A model generated the notes under the pieces. It was not told the origin of the DNA and made no database searches. It saw only the letters and a program-made list of their open reading frames with translations. DNA of 40,750 bases from Bacteroidota bacterium (GTDB lineage Bacteria > Bacteroidota > Bacteroidia > NS11-12g > UBA955): assembly GCA_005798825.1 (NCBI GenBank), contig SYIL01000034.1, forward strand, positions 1 to 40,750. Reading direction: 5' to 3'. Position numbers and translations under genes: made by a program. Shown in pieces: positions 15,715 through 23,097 of the stretch. The number at the start of each line of letters is the position of its first letter. Position 1 is the stretch's first letter.

Positions 15715-16607
15715 ATTCTGTTGTGTAAATCTAGGTATCCGATGAATTTATAACACAATTTTGCCATGGTAAATTCTGTGAGAATATCATTTTCGCGTGG
15801 GGCAATTTCAACAATGTCGAATCCCACAACCTGCTTGCGTTCGGCCAATCGCCTGAGTAATTTACACCCTTGTTTCCAATCTAAACCACCGGGTTCAGCA
15901 GTGCCAACAGCAGGGGCAAGTGAAGGATCAAAACCATCAGCATCTATGCTAACGTAAACGGTATCTCCGAGTTTATCTATGCAATCATTGATCCATTCAT
16001 CATTGTCCCAGAGATTGTGGGCATACCAAGTGTGAATACGATTCGAATTTTTTATGAGACTGGCCTCTTCGGTAGATTGTGCCCGAATTCCAACCTGAAC
16101 CAAGGGGATGCCCATTTCGTGAACACGAGCCATAACGCTTGCATGGGAATAGATATTTCCCTCGTAGGCAGATCGCAAGTCGCTATGTGCATCAATTTGA
16201 AGTATGCTGATGCTTGGAAATTTTTTGACAAAAGCTTGCATTAAACCGAAGGTTACTGTGTGTTCGGCACCCAATGAAACAACAAATTTGTCTAAATTGA
16301 GTAATTCGCTGGTTTGCGCAGCAATCAATGCCATGGCATCTGCATCGACAACGTTGGTAAAATCAATGGGCATTAATGTTGTAATTCCCATATTTTTATA
16401 GGATTCACGGTCTATTTCTTCATCGTAAAATTCGACAAAATGGCTTGCTTCCACCATTGCACTTGGCCCTTTGAATGAGCCCTTAAGGTATGAACTAGAA
16501 AATTCGTAAGGCAATTGCTGTATCGCAATTTTGGCTTTTTCGAGAGTAGCAAGTTCTGTTTCAGGAAATGCGAGAAAGCCATCTTTGGCCAACATTAGGG
16601 CTTGCAT
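15711..16607 (-). CDS. Agmatinase / arginase (ureohydrolase) family protein
   Basis: A 298-residue binuclear manganese ureohydrolase. All expected metal ligands can be placed: His116 in LGAEHTVT, Asp139, His141 and Asp143 in IDAHSD, and Asp222 and Asp224 in SIDADGFDP. Length and the GAEH form fit agmatinase (SpeB), which converts agmatine to putrescine and urea for polyamine synthesis, but guanidinobutyrase or arginase activity cannot be told apart from sequence alone. It begins 18 bases after efp and overlaps the cysteine desulfurase gene by 4 bases. No arginine decarboxylase gene is in the window. Confidence 0.88.
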   Translation of the reverse strand: MQALMLAKDGFLAFPETELATLEKAKIAIQQLPYEFSSSYLKGSFKGPSAMVEASHFVEFYDEEIDRESYKNMGITTLMPIDFTNVVDADAMALIAAQTSELLNLDKFVVSLGAEHTVTFGLMQAFVKKFPSISILQIDAHSDLRSAYEGNIYSHASVMARVHEMGIPLVQVGIRAQSTEEASLIKNSNRIHTWYAHNLWDNDEWINDCIDKLGDTVYVSIDADGFDPSLAPAVGTAEPGGLDWKQGCKLLRRLAERKQVVGFDIVEIAPRENDILTEFTMAKLCYKFIGYLDLHNRI

Positions 16608-16625
16608 AAGTGGGTGAATTCTTAA

Positions 16626-17186
16626 TTATTTTATCCGTTCTACGTAAGTTCCTGTGCGGGTATCAACCTTGATTTTCTCTCCTGTGTTTACAAATAATGG
16701 AACCATTACAATTGCACCGGTCTGGGTTGTTGCAGATTTTAGCGTATTGGTTGCAGTATCTCCTTTAACGCCGGGTTCGGTATAGGTAATTTCAATAATG
16801 GCATGGGATGGTGGTTCTGCAGAAATGGGATTTTCCCCTTCAAATGCAATCATAACAGTATCACCCTCTTTCATAAATTTCGCCCCGTCACCAAACATAA
16901 ATTTTGCGATGGCAATCTGGTCAAATGATTCATTGTCCATACAAATAAAAGCATCACCCTCTTGGTATAGATACCCCATTTCTTTGGTTTCTATGCGAAT
17001 AATATCGACACTTTCACCACTTCTGAATCTGTTTTCAGCCAATTTTCCATCTTTTATTCGACGCATTTTGCCTTGATAAAAAGCCCGCAAATTTCCGGGT
17101 GTACGGTGTTGCCATTCAATTACTTGAACCAATTCTCCGTTATAACGAATGAAATTTCCTACTGATACATCCTGCGAGTTTGCCAT
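16626..17186 (-). CDS. efp: Translation elongation factor P (EF-P), unusual loop
   Basis: EF-P relieves ribosome stalling at polyproline. The 186-residue protein has the usual three beta-barrel domains and the conserved C-terminal signatures YTEPGVKGDTATN and GEKIKVDTRTGTYVERIK. The loop that carries the post-translationally modified residue in other bacteria (Lys34 in E. coli, Arg32 in Pseudomonas) reads HRTPGNLRAF, with Asn32 at the tip. The lysine beta-lysylation target is therefore missing; Arg34 lies two residues further on. This loop form appears to be shared within part of the Bacteroidota, from memory. It is transcribed from its own promoter and leads into the agmatinase-family gene. 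Confidence 0.95.
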   Translation of the reverse strand: MANSQDVSVGNFIRYNGELVQVIEWQHRTPGNLRAFYQGKMRRIKDGKLAENRFRSGESVDIIRIETKEMGYLYQEGDAFICMDNESFDQIAIAKFMFGDGAKFMKEGDTVMIAFEGENPISAEPPSHAIIEITYTEPGVKGDTATNTLKSATTQTGAIVMVPLFVNTGEKIKVDTRTGTYVERIK

Positions 17187-17199
17187 GGTCTTAAAGCTT

Positions 17200-17228
17200 C
17201 AAAAATACGACAATTTATTAGAACGCAA
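17200..17228 (-). promoter_or_regulatory. Bacteroidota-type promoter of efp
   Basis: On the minus strand TTG (17226-17228), an 18-nt spacer and TATTTTTG (17200-17207) fit the consensus. The box ends 13 nt before the efp ATG, giving a short leader of about 6 nt. Confidence 0.6.
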
Positions 17229-17248
17229 TTTTATTGAAGCGAGCAACA

Positions 17249-17950
17249 TTAAGGCAATAATTGGCGTCCCCATCTGCGCATATGGCGCACAATAATTTTT
17301 TGGCGAGAATACGCAAAACGACTGCCAAACCCACACTTTTTTGGGCAGGGTAAAACACTTGCTATTTTGGCAGCTTGAGCCATTGAAAGATTTTTGCATG
17401 ATTTGTGGAAGTAAAAATGCGATGCAGCCTCACAACCAAATACAGGCGATGTTTGATTTTTACTTTCAACTGGCCCCATTTCAATAACATTAAGATACAC
17501 CTCCAAAATGCGTTCTTTCCCCCACATCACTTCAATTAGCAGGGTAAACCAAACCTCCATTCCTTTTCTTAGCCATGACCTTCCTTCCCAAAGAAATACA
17601 TTTTTGGCAGTTTGTTGGGAAATGGTACTTGCACCACGAATGGAGTTTCCATTGGCATTTAACGCTCTCGCTTTGCTGATGGCTTTGAAATCAAATCCAT
17701 TGTGCATCTTAAATTGCTGGTCTTCCCCACATAAGACGGCCATTTTTATATTGTCTCCCATGGCATCGTATTGAATCCATTGCTGTTGTATTTTTAAACC
17801 TGAAGAAGATTCTCTTGACAATTGCAAGCGGGTGATTGGGGGGTTGATAAAGCGATAACACAATACCCACAGGAAAGACAAGACCATAAACAGCAGCATT
17901 GCCTTGAAAAGGAATTTAGCAATTTTTCGAAGTGTAATGTTGGTGAACAT
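17249..17950 (-). CDS. mtgA: Monofunctional peptidoglycan glycosyltransferase MtgA
   Basis: A GT51 enzyme that polymerises lipid II into glycan strands without a transpeptidase domain. After one membrane helix (about residues 13-34) the GT51 motifs follow in order: catalytic glutamate in GEDQQFKMHNGFD (about residue 76), RGASTISQQTAKNVFLW, and RKGMEVWFT and ERILEVYLNVIEMGP. The 233-residue length from ATG 17950 is typical. A GTG at 17983 would add 11 residues and overlap the reductase gene by 17 bases, so it is less likely. It follows the ferredoxin-NADP reductase gene by 16 bases. Confidence 0.93.
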   Translation of the reverse strand: MFTNITLRKIAKFLFKAMLLFMVLSFLWVLCYRFINPPITRLQLSRESSSGLKIQQQWIQYDAMGDNIKMAVLCGEDQQFKMHNGFDFKAISKARALNANGNSIRGASTISQQTAKNVFLWEGRSWLRKGMEVWFTLLIEVMWGKERILEVYLNVIEMGPVESKNQTSPVFGCEAASHFYFHKSCKNLSMAQAAKIASVLPCPKKCGFGSRFAYSRQKIIVRHMRRWGRQLLP

Positions 17951-17966
17951 CAGATTCCTATTGGTA

Positions 17967-18992
17967 TCAGAATCCTTTAACACCGCTAACAGTGGTGTAT
18001 TTTAGTACAGAATTTTTATCGGGATGGATGCGTTTATATGCGCCTTGGGCCATCAATGTTGCCTCATGAAAACCACTTAAGATCAGTTTGAGTTTTCCAG
18101 GATAGTGGTTGATGTCTCCGATGGCAAAAATGCCCGGAATATTGCTACAATAATCCATGGTATTCACTTCAATGGTAGATTTATGAATGTGCAGTCCCCA
18201 ATCGGCAATTGGTCCCAACTTGGGAGAGAGGCCAAACAGGGGAAGAAAATAGTCACAATCAGTCCAAAGCAGAGACTCTTTTCCAAGTGTGCTGATTCCT
18301 ACTTTTTGTAGGGCTGTATTTCCTTTAATTTGGAGTACTTCGCTGTTTGTGAGAATCCGAATTTGTTTATTTTTTTCCATCGCTAGAATCTTATTTACGG
18401 AATCTACGTGGCCACGAAAAGTTGTTCTGCGATGAATCAAGGTAATTTCACTGGCGATGGGTTGTAAAAAAATTGCCCAGTCTAATGCAGAATCGCCTCC
18501 ACCTGCAATCACCAGCCGTTTTCCCCTATATTTTTCTGGGTCTTTGATGATATAGTCAATGCCGGTATTCTCGAAATCGTCTATGTTTTGTATGGGGGGT
18601 TTGCGGGGTTCAAAACAACCCAATCCTCCCGCAATGGCAATATTAGGAGCTTGGTGAGCAGTCCCTTTATTGGTAATAACCAAAAAATGTCCTTGTGGTG
18701 TTGATTGTATGATTTCAGCTCTTTCGCCCAGCGTAAATCCAGGCTTGAAAGGTGCAGCCTGTTTCATTAGATTTTCGGATAATTCACCCGCCAAAATAAA
18801 CGGAAACCCTGGAATATCATAAATGGGTTTTTTGGGATAAATCTCGGTTAATTGACCACCAGGTTGTGCCAAGACATCAATTAAATGACACCGCAATCCC
18901 AGTAATCCTGCTTCAAAAACGGCAAATAGTCCGGCGGGGCCAGCGCCAATAATAATGATATCTGTTTGAATTGGATTGGATAAAATGGTCAT
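17967..18992 (-). CDS. Ferredoxin--NADP reductase, thioredoxin-reductase-like type
   Basis: A 341-residue FAD- and NADPH-binding flavoprotein. The FAD Rossmann motif GAGPAGLF starts at residue 16, followed by AQPGGQLTEIYP, which is characteristic of the YumC-like ferredoxin/flavodoxin-NADP reductases. The NADPH-binding motif AGGGDSALDWA lies near residue 162, and the FAD-contacting GIFAIGDIN near 290. The redox-active CxxC of true thioredoxin reductase is absent, which supports the reductase of ferredoxin. It starts 5 bases downstream of the VWA-like gene's stop. Electrons may serve biosynthetic Fe-S enzymes; the partner ferredoxin is not in the window. Confidence 0.9.
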   Translation of the reverse strand: MTILSNPIQTDIIIIGAGPAGLFAVFEAGLLGLRCHLIDVLAQPGGQLTEIYPKKPIYDIPGFPFILAGELSENLMKQAAPFKPGFTLGERAEIIQSTPQGHFLVITNKGTAHQAPNIAIAGGLGCFEPRKPPIQNIDDFENTGIDYIIKDPEKYRGKRLVIAGGGDSALDWAIFLQPIASEITLIHRRTTFRGHVDSVNKILAMEKNKQIRILTNSEVLQIKGNTALQKVGISTLGKESLLWTDCDYFLPLFGLSPKLGPIADWGLHIHKSTIEVNTMDYCSNIPGIFAIGDINHYPGKLKLILSGFHEATLMAQGAYKRIHPDKNSVLKYTTVSGVKGF

Positions 18993-18997
18993 GGGTA

Positions 18998-20398
18998 TTA
19001 AAAATCAAATAGTTTTATAAGGCCTTCTTTTCTGTATTCGTATACCGATTTTCCAATGTCTATTCGGCTGCCAATCTTTAATTTATTCAGGTTGGCAATT
19101 TCGGCATTTATCGTATAAATCCGACCATTAGTTTTAGCAGCCAATTCGATATAGTGGGGATGAATTCGGTCGAGTGAACCACACAGAATAATATTGACTG
19201 GTTTGCTTACTTGTTTGATGAGAACGATATCCTTGATGGAAGCATTATTGTCTGCAATCATTATAAAACTATCAATCAGTGGCCATTTTTTTTGGGCTGA
19301 TAACAATGCCTCAATATTATTTTCCGGAATATCGCCCCCGTCACCCATTTTCATTGCGGTTTGCATCAAAGCATAGGCGGTATCAAAATGGTGGGTTTCG
19401 ACCATGTGAATACCGCCTGTAAACCCAATGCGTTTGAGGATATCTGGCGACTCGTTGCCATCATTAAAAAAAACAACACGCCCATTTTCAAGGCATGTTT
19501 TGGCGTGTTTCATCCACAGCATTACTTGGGCTGTATAGGGCGTCATACTGCCGGTAACATCAATCAAAACGGCATAAGATCCCAACCACTTCTTGCGTGT
19601 CAGAATTTTAAATTCATCAGTTTTTCTGAGTCCAAATGTGTCAAAAAATCCGATTTGTTCGAAATGTCCAGCAAGCTTTTTCAGTGGAATTGAGTCGCGG
19701 ACGATACGGATTTCTTTTTTGCGAAACCAGATGCTCCCTTTGGTATATTTTATCTGGTTTTTTCGTTTTTCTTTGTTTTGTGGCAAGTAATAACCAGTGG
19801 CCTCTTCTCTTTTTCGAATGCGGTATTGGATTTTTTCAGGGATCCATACTTGGGTATCCCTATAGCTGTTGATGATTCTATCAATGGTTGCCAATTCTTT
19901 ATCTCTCTCAATTTTTAGGGGTTTATTTTTAAGGTAGACAACAAATCCATGATAACAATTTTCGGCATCCGTGACATTATTGGGGGTTTTTTGCTCGAAT
20001 ACCCGCCATTGAATACCGGATTGTTTAAACAAATCAGGCCATAAATTTTTAAGCACATTCAATCTGCGCTGATTGAGTTGGGGCTGATTAAATGTGTCGA
20101 GTTGTTTGTAGCGGGTATATACCAAATGGATTGCAAATACTTCAGAGGCTGGGGGTAGTATTGCTTTGAATGCCTCTTTTTTGAATTGAGAACTTGCAAA
20201 AGGCATTGGCAGATACACAATGAGTGAAGATGTATCGGTTGGGTGCAACCCAATGACTATGGGCTTGGTATTGAGTAATTCACGGGTATTGATTTGGGCT
20301 CGTATATCGCAAACAGAAAAAAAGAAAATAAGGAATACCAAAGCGAAATGGCCGCCTTTTTTATACTTTACGATATGATTTTGCTTACAGTAGTTCAA
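18998..20398 (-). CDS. Secreted VWA-like protein, unknown function
   Basis: A secreted protein with a hydrophobic signal segment (FALVFLIFFFSVCDIRAQ) and a C-terminal von Willebrand A-like domain. The MIDAS-type motif reads LIDVTGSM, i.e. DxTxS where most VWA domains have DxSxS, followed by VVFFNDGNES and FIMIADNNAS strands typical of the fold. The middle 200 residues are not recognised. The start is uncertain: TTG 20398 gives 466 residues and a sensible signal peptide and overlaps bshB1 by 14 bases, while TTG 20476 would add 26 residues ahead of it. No ATG is available. A metal-dependent binding role at the cell surface is plausible but not shown. Confidence 0.7.
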   Translation of the reverse strand: MNYCKQNHIVKYKKGGHFALVFLIFFFSVCDIRAQINTRELLNTKPIVIGLHPTDTSSLIVYLPMPFASSQFKKEAFKAILPPASEVFAIHLVYTRYKQLDTFNQPQLNQRRLNVLKNLWPDLFKQSGIQWRVFEQKTPNNVTDAENCYHGFVVYLKNKPLKIERDKELATIDRIINSYRDTQVWIPEKIQYRIRKREEATGYYLPQNKEKRKNQIKYTKGSIWFRKKEIRIVRDSIPLKKLAGHFEQIGFFDTFGLRKTDEFKILTRKKWLGSYAVLIDVTGSMTPYTAQVMLWMKHAKTCLENGRVVFFNDGNESPDILKRIGFTGGIHMVETHHFDTAYALMQTAMKMGDGGDIPENNIEALLSAQKKWPLIDSFIMIADNNASIKDIVLIKQVSKPVNIILCGSLDRIHPHYIELAAKTNGRIYTINAEIANLNKLKIGSRIDIGKSVYEYRKEGLIKLFDF

Positions 20399-21110
20399 TG
20401 AATGAATGGGTTCCCGGTGGTCTCTCGCAGGTAAAACCTTCTGCGAATTGGCAGCCAATGATTCTGCCAAATTCAATGGCCCTACCCCGCAAAAATTCTA
20501 AAAACAAGGGTGTGCTAATGGGGGTTTCTGGTTCTAGGCTTGTGGGGTCGTAAAATTGGGTATTAAATGCCATTACTGCTTTCATTTTGATTTCGAAATG
20601 TGCACTTATATCAACGATCAGGTGAGCCGTGGTATTGTAGTCTTGGATATAATGGTAAATTGATTGCGGACGATGCGCAGGAAGCAGAACCCCTTCGTGG
20701 AAAATTTCAATTTTATTGAGACCCGATAAAAAACAGGCGCGCGAAACCAAAGAGGCTGCTCTGGCGTGGTCTGGGTGTCTGTCTGAAATTGCATTTGCGA
20801 GAACTACCTGGGGTTTGTGTTGACGAATTACACGAATCACAGATAGCAAGGATTCGCGGGATTCGTGAAAAAACCCGTCGCCCAAATCAAGATTTTCACG
20901 CATCGAAACACCCAATATGCGGGCACTTTCAGCAGCTTCTGAACGGCGGTTTTCAGCATTTCCCCGTGTGCCCAATTCGCCACGGGTTAAATCTACGATG
21001 CCACAGAGATGGTTTTGGGCAATGTGCGTTGCCAATGTACCACCTGCCGACAATTCAACGTCATCTGGGTGGGCACCAAAAGCCAAAATGGCAAGATTTT
21101 TTTGGGTCAT
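20385..21110 (-). CDS. bshB1: Bacillithiol biosynthesis deacetylase BshB1
   Basis: BshB removes the acetyl group from GlcNAc-malate, the second step of bacillithiol synthesis. The 241-residue PIG-L/LmbE-fold protein has the zinc motif AHPDD at residues 13-17, the family block LTRGELGTRGNAENRRSEA, which marks the BshB1 group, and the third ligand region DRHPDHARA. It overlaps the upstream lipoprotein gene by 4 bases (ATGA). bshA lies 8.4 kb away on the same strand at 29490-30620; bshC is not in the window. Confidence 0.93.
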   Translation of the reverse strand: MTQKNLAILAFGAHPDDVELSAGGTLATHIAQNHLCGIVDLTRGELGTRGNAENRRSEAAESARILGVSMRENLDLGDGFFHESRESLLSVIRVIRQHKPQVVLANAISDRHPDHARAASLVSRACFLSGLNKIEIFHEGVLLPAHRPQSIYHYIQDYNTTAHLIVDISAHFEIKMKAVMAFNTQFYDPTSLEPETPISTPLFLEFLRGRAIEFGRIIGCQFAEGFTCERPPGTHSFIELL

Positions 21111-22102
21111 GGGTATTTGGGTGGGTTAAAAACCAGATGCATGAGGGTATTTCCCACAGCGTTGAGGGTATTTTTATCAATGGCCAGTAAATTGTCGTCG
21201 TGTGTATGCCAATAAGGGGCAAATCCCGTCGTTTCGTTGTATTGAATGATGTCAATCATCGGTATTTTTGTTGCTTCATACACATATTTGTGGTCGTCGG
21301 TAATGGCGCCGATGGCTTTGAATTGAAAATAATTTTCATACCCGAGTTCCTTTGCAATTTGCCAAGTATGAACCAAAATCCAATTTGCGTATTCGTTCGA
21401 ATTTTCTTCCCACATAAATCTTGCATCTTTTCCCCCAACCATATCCAATAGAACGCCAAACTTTGCTGTATAGTTTGGCACATGAAGATTTCTTCCCCAA
21501 TATTGACTTCCCAGGCAAAACGAATTTTCGATTTTTGCATTTCCCAGGTCTTCGGCATCAAATAAGATAATATCAATTCCCAATGCGGTTTTCTTTTGTT
21601 TCAAGTTTCTTGCCAATTCTAAGAGAACAGCCACCCCACTCGCCCCATCATTGGCCGCAAGGATAGGCAGTGATTGATTTATATCATCTTGATCAGCAAA
21701 TGGACGGCTGTCCCAATGGGATGCAAATAAAATGCGGGTATTGGCTTTCGGGTTGAAACTCCCAATCAGATTATAAATGGGGATGGGTTTTCCATCATTG
21801 GGATTGACCCCTTTTCCTTGTTGGTAATACACGGTGTCGCAGTATTTTTTAAGCGACGAGAAAAGCCAGTCAGAACACTGTTTGTGCGCACTGGTTCCGG
21901 GGATTCGGAACCCAAATGAAAGTTGTTTTTCGATGAGTTCATAGGCAATATTGGCATCAAATCCATCAACTTTATTGCTTATGATGGTCGATTCTTCAGT
22001 CTCTGGAGTTTCGGCTTCTGTATTTTGATTGGCAAACTGGCAAGCGTCTAAAAGCGCAAATATGGCGAGTGACAAAACCAAAAATAGCTTGCGATTCTTC
22101 AA
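21107..22102 (-). CDS. M28-fold lipoprotein, probable glutaminyl-peptide cyclotransferase
   Basis: A 331-residue lipoprotein: a signal peptide ends in the lipobox-like LLDAC with Cys21. The M28 fold is intact, with SHWDSRPFAD (His129, Asp131), NDGASGVAVLLELA (Asp152), FDAEDLG (Glu184) and YWHTHDDN (His about 299). The SHWDSRPFAD and FDAED wording and the size match bacterial type II glutaminyl cyclases of Bacteroidota, which turn N-terminal Gln of exported proteins into pyroglutamate; an aminopeptidase is the alternative. The start is TTG at 22102, supported by the signal peptide beginning there and by a TAACTTTG box 7 nt upstream. It heads the bshB1 operon and is divergent from yicC. Confidence 0.82.
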   Translation of the reverse strand: MKNRKLFLVLSLAIFALLDACQFANQNTEAETPETEESTIISNKVDGFDANIAYELIEKQLSFGFRIPGTSAHKQCSDWLFSSLKKYCDTVYYQQGKGVNPNDGKPIPIYNLIGSFNPKANTRILFASHWDSRPFADQDDINQSLPILAANDGASGVAVLLELARNLKQKKTALGIDIILFDAEDLGNAKIENSFCLGSQYWGRNLHVPNYTAKFGVLLDMVGGKDARFMWEENSNEYANWILVHTWQIAKELGYENYFQFKAIGAITDDHKYVYEATKIPMIDIIQYNETTGFAPYWHTHDDNLLAIDKNTLNAVGNTLMHLVFNPPKYP

Positions 22103-22109
22103 AGTAGTA

Positions 22110-22117
22110 CAAAGTTA
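22110..22117 (-). promoter_or_regulatory. -7 box of the M28 lipoprotein-bshB1 operon
   Basis: TAACTTTG on the minus strand ends 7 nt before the TTG start at 22102. It is identical to the panD box and similarly placed. A -33 element at the right distance is not clear. Confidence 0.5.
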
Positions 22118-22181
22118 ATTAAATGTTGTGTATTGGGTGATTCAAAATAGTGGATTAAGGGTTAAATTCGCTCGCATTAGA

Positions 22182-23069
22182 ATGGACAAGTGTATTCAAA
22201 GTATGACGGGCTTCGGTCGAGCCCAATTGGAAACAGACCAACTGAGCGCTGTATGTGAGATTCGGGCATTGAATGGCCGGTATTTTGAAGCCGATTTGCG
22301 CTTACCCAAATTTTTATACGAAATCGATGCTCCCATACGAAGGGCGTTAAATGAAAAACTAGAACGGGGAACGATTGCCTGTATTTTCAATATCTCTTTT
22401 CCGAATTTTCGTCCCCAAGACCAACAAATTTCTATAAATACAGGTTTGGCAGAGGCGTATTTGGCAAAATACAAGGCGCTGAGCCTGGCATTAGACTTGG
22501 ATTTTAAAGATCCTTTCCGAGAAATTATTCGCATTCCAGAGGTGATACAATCGGGAGAGCGCGCCATTGACGAAAGTATGAAACAAGCCATCATAGCGCT
22601 TTCTCTCAAAGCAGCAGACAATTTGATTGCATTTCGAGAAGAAGAGGGCAAGGCAACCGGACACAAATTGCACGCACTTGTGGATGCGATTCAAGTCGAT
22701 ATAGACCTTGTTTCCTCCCATGAAGAAGATAGAAGATCGGGATTACGCACCCGCATTTATGCCCAATTGGCCGAACATGTTTTGGCAGAACTTCGCGATA
22801 CAAATCGATTTGAGCAAGAAATTTTATTATACCTCGACAAATGGGATATCGCAGAAGAAAAGCAACGTTTGCAGCAACACGTAGGGTATTTTAAGCAGTG
22901 CTTGGAGAAAGAGCCTTTTGGAAGAAAGTTGAATTTCATTGCCCAAGAAATGGGTCGAGAAATGAATACGATGGGCGTAAAAAGCAATTATTTCCCAATG
23001 CAACAAGCGGTGGTTGAAATGAAAGAAAAATTGGAACAAATAAAAGAACAGGTGCTGAATCTCGTTTGA
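22182..23069 (+). CDS. yicC: YicC family endoribonuclease
   Basis: YicC/YloC proteins are RNases implicated in small-RNA turnover and stress. The 295-residue protein has the family's N-terminal motif SMTGFGRA, the RxLNGRYFEADLRLP block, and the C-terminal DUF1732 part with LNFIAQEMGREMNTMGVKSN, the most conserved stretch of the family. ATG 22182 gives an N-terminus like the E. coli protein (short lead-in to SMT); the GTG at 22128 would add 18 residues. It is divergent from the lipoprotein operon. gmk, a frequent partner of yicC, is not next to it. Confidence 0.93.
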   Translation: MDKCIQSMTGFGRAQLETDQLSAVCEIRALNGRYFEADLRLPKFLYEIDAPIRRALNEKLERGTIACIFNISFPNFRPQDQQISINTGLAEAYLAKYKALSLALDLDFKDPFREIIRIPEVIQSGERAIDESMKQAIIALSLKAADNLIAFREEEGKATGHKLHALVDAIQVDIDLVSSHEEDRRSGLRTRIYAQLAEHVLAELRDTNRFEQEILLYLDKWDIAEEKQRLQQHVGYFKQCLEKEPFGRKLNFIAQEMGREMNTMGVKSNYFPMQQAVVEMKEKLEQIKEQVLNLV

Positions 23070-23097
23070 TTGTATAAGAATTGCAACAGAATTGGCC

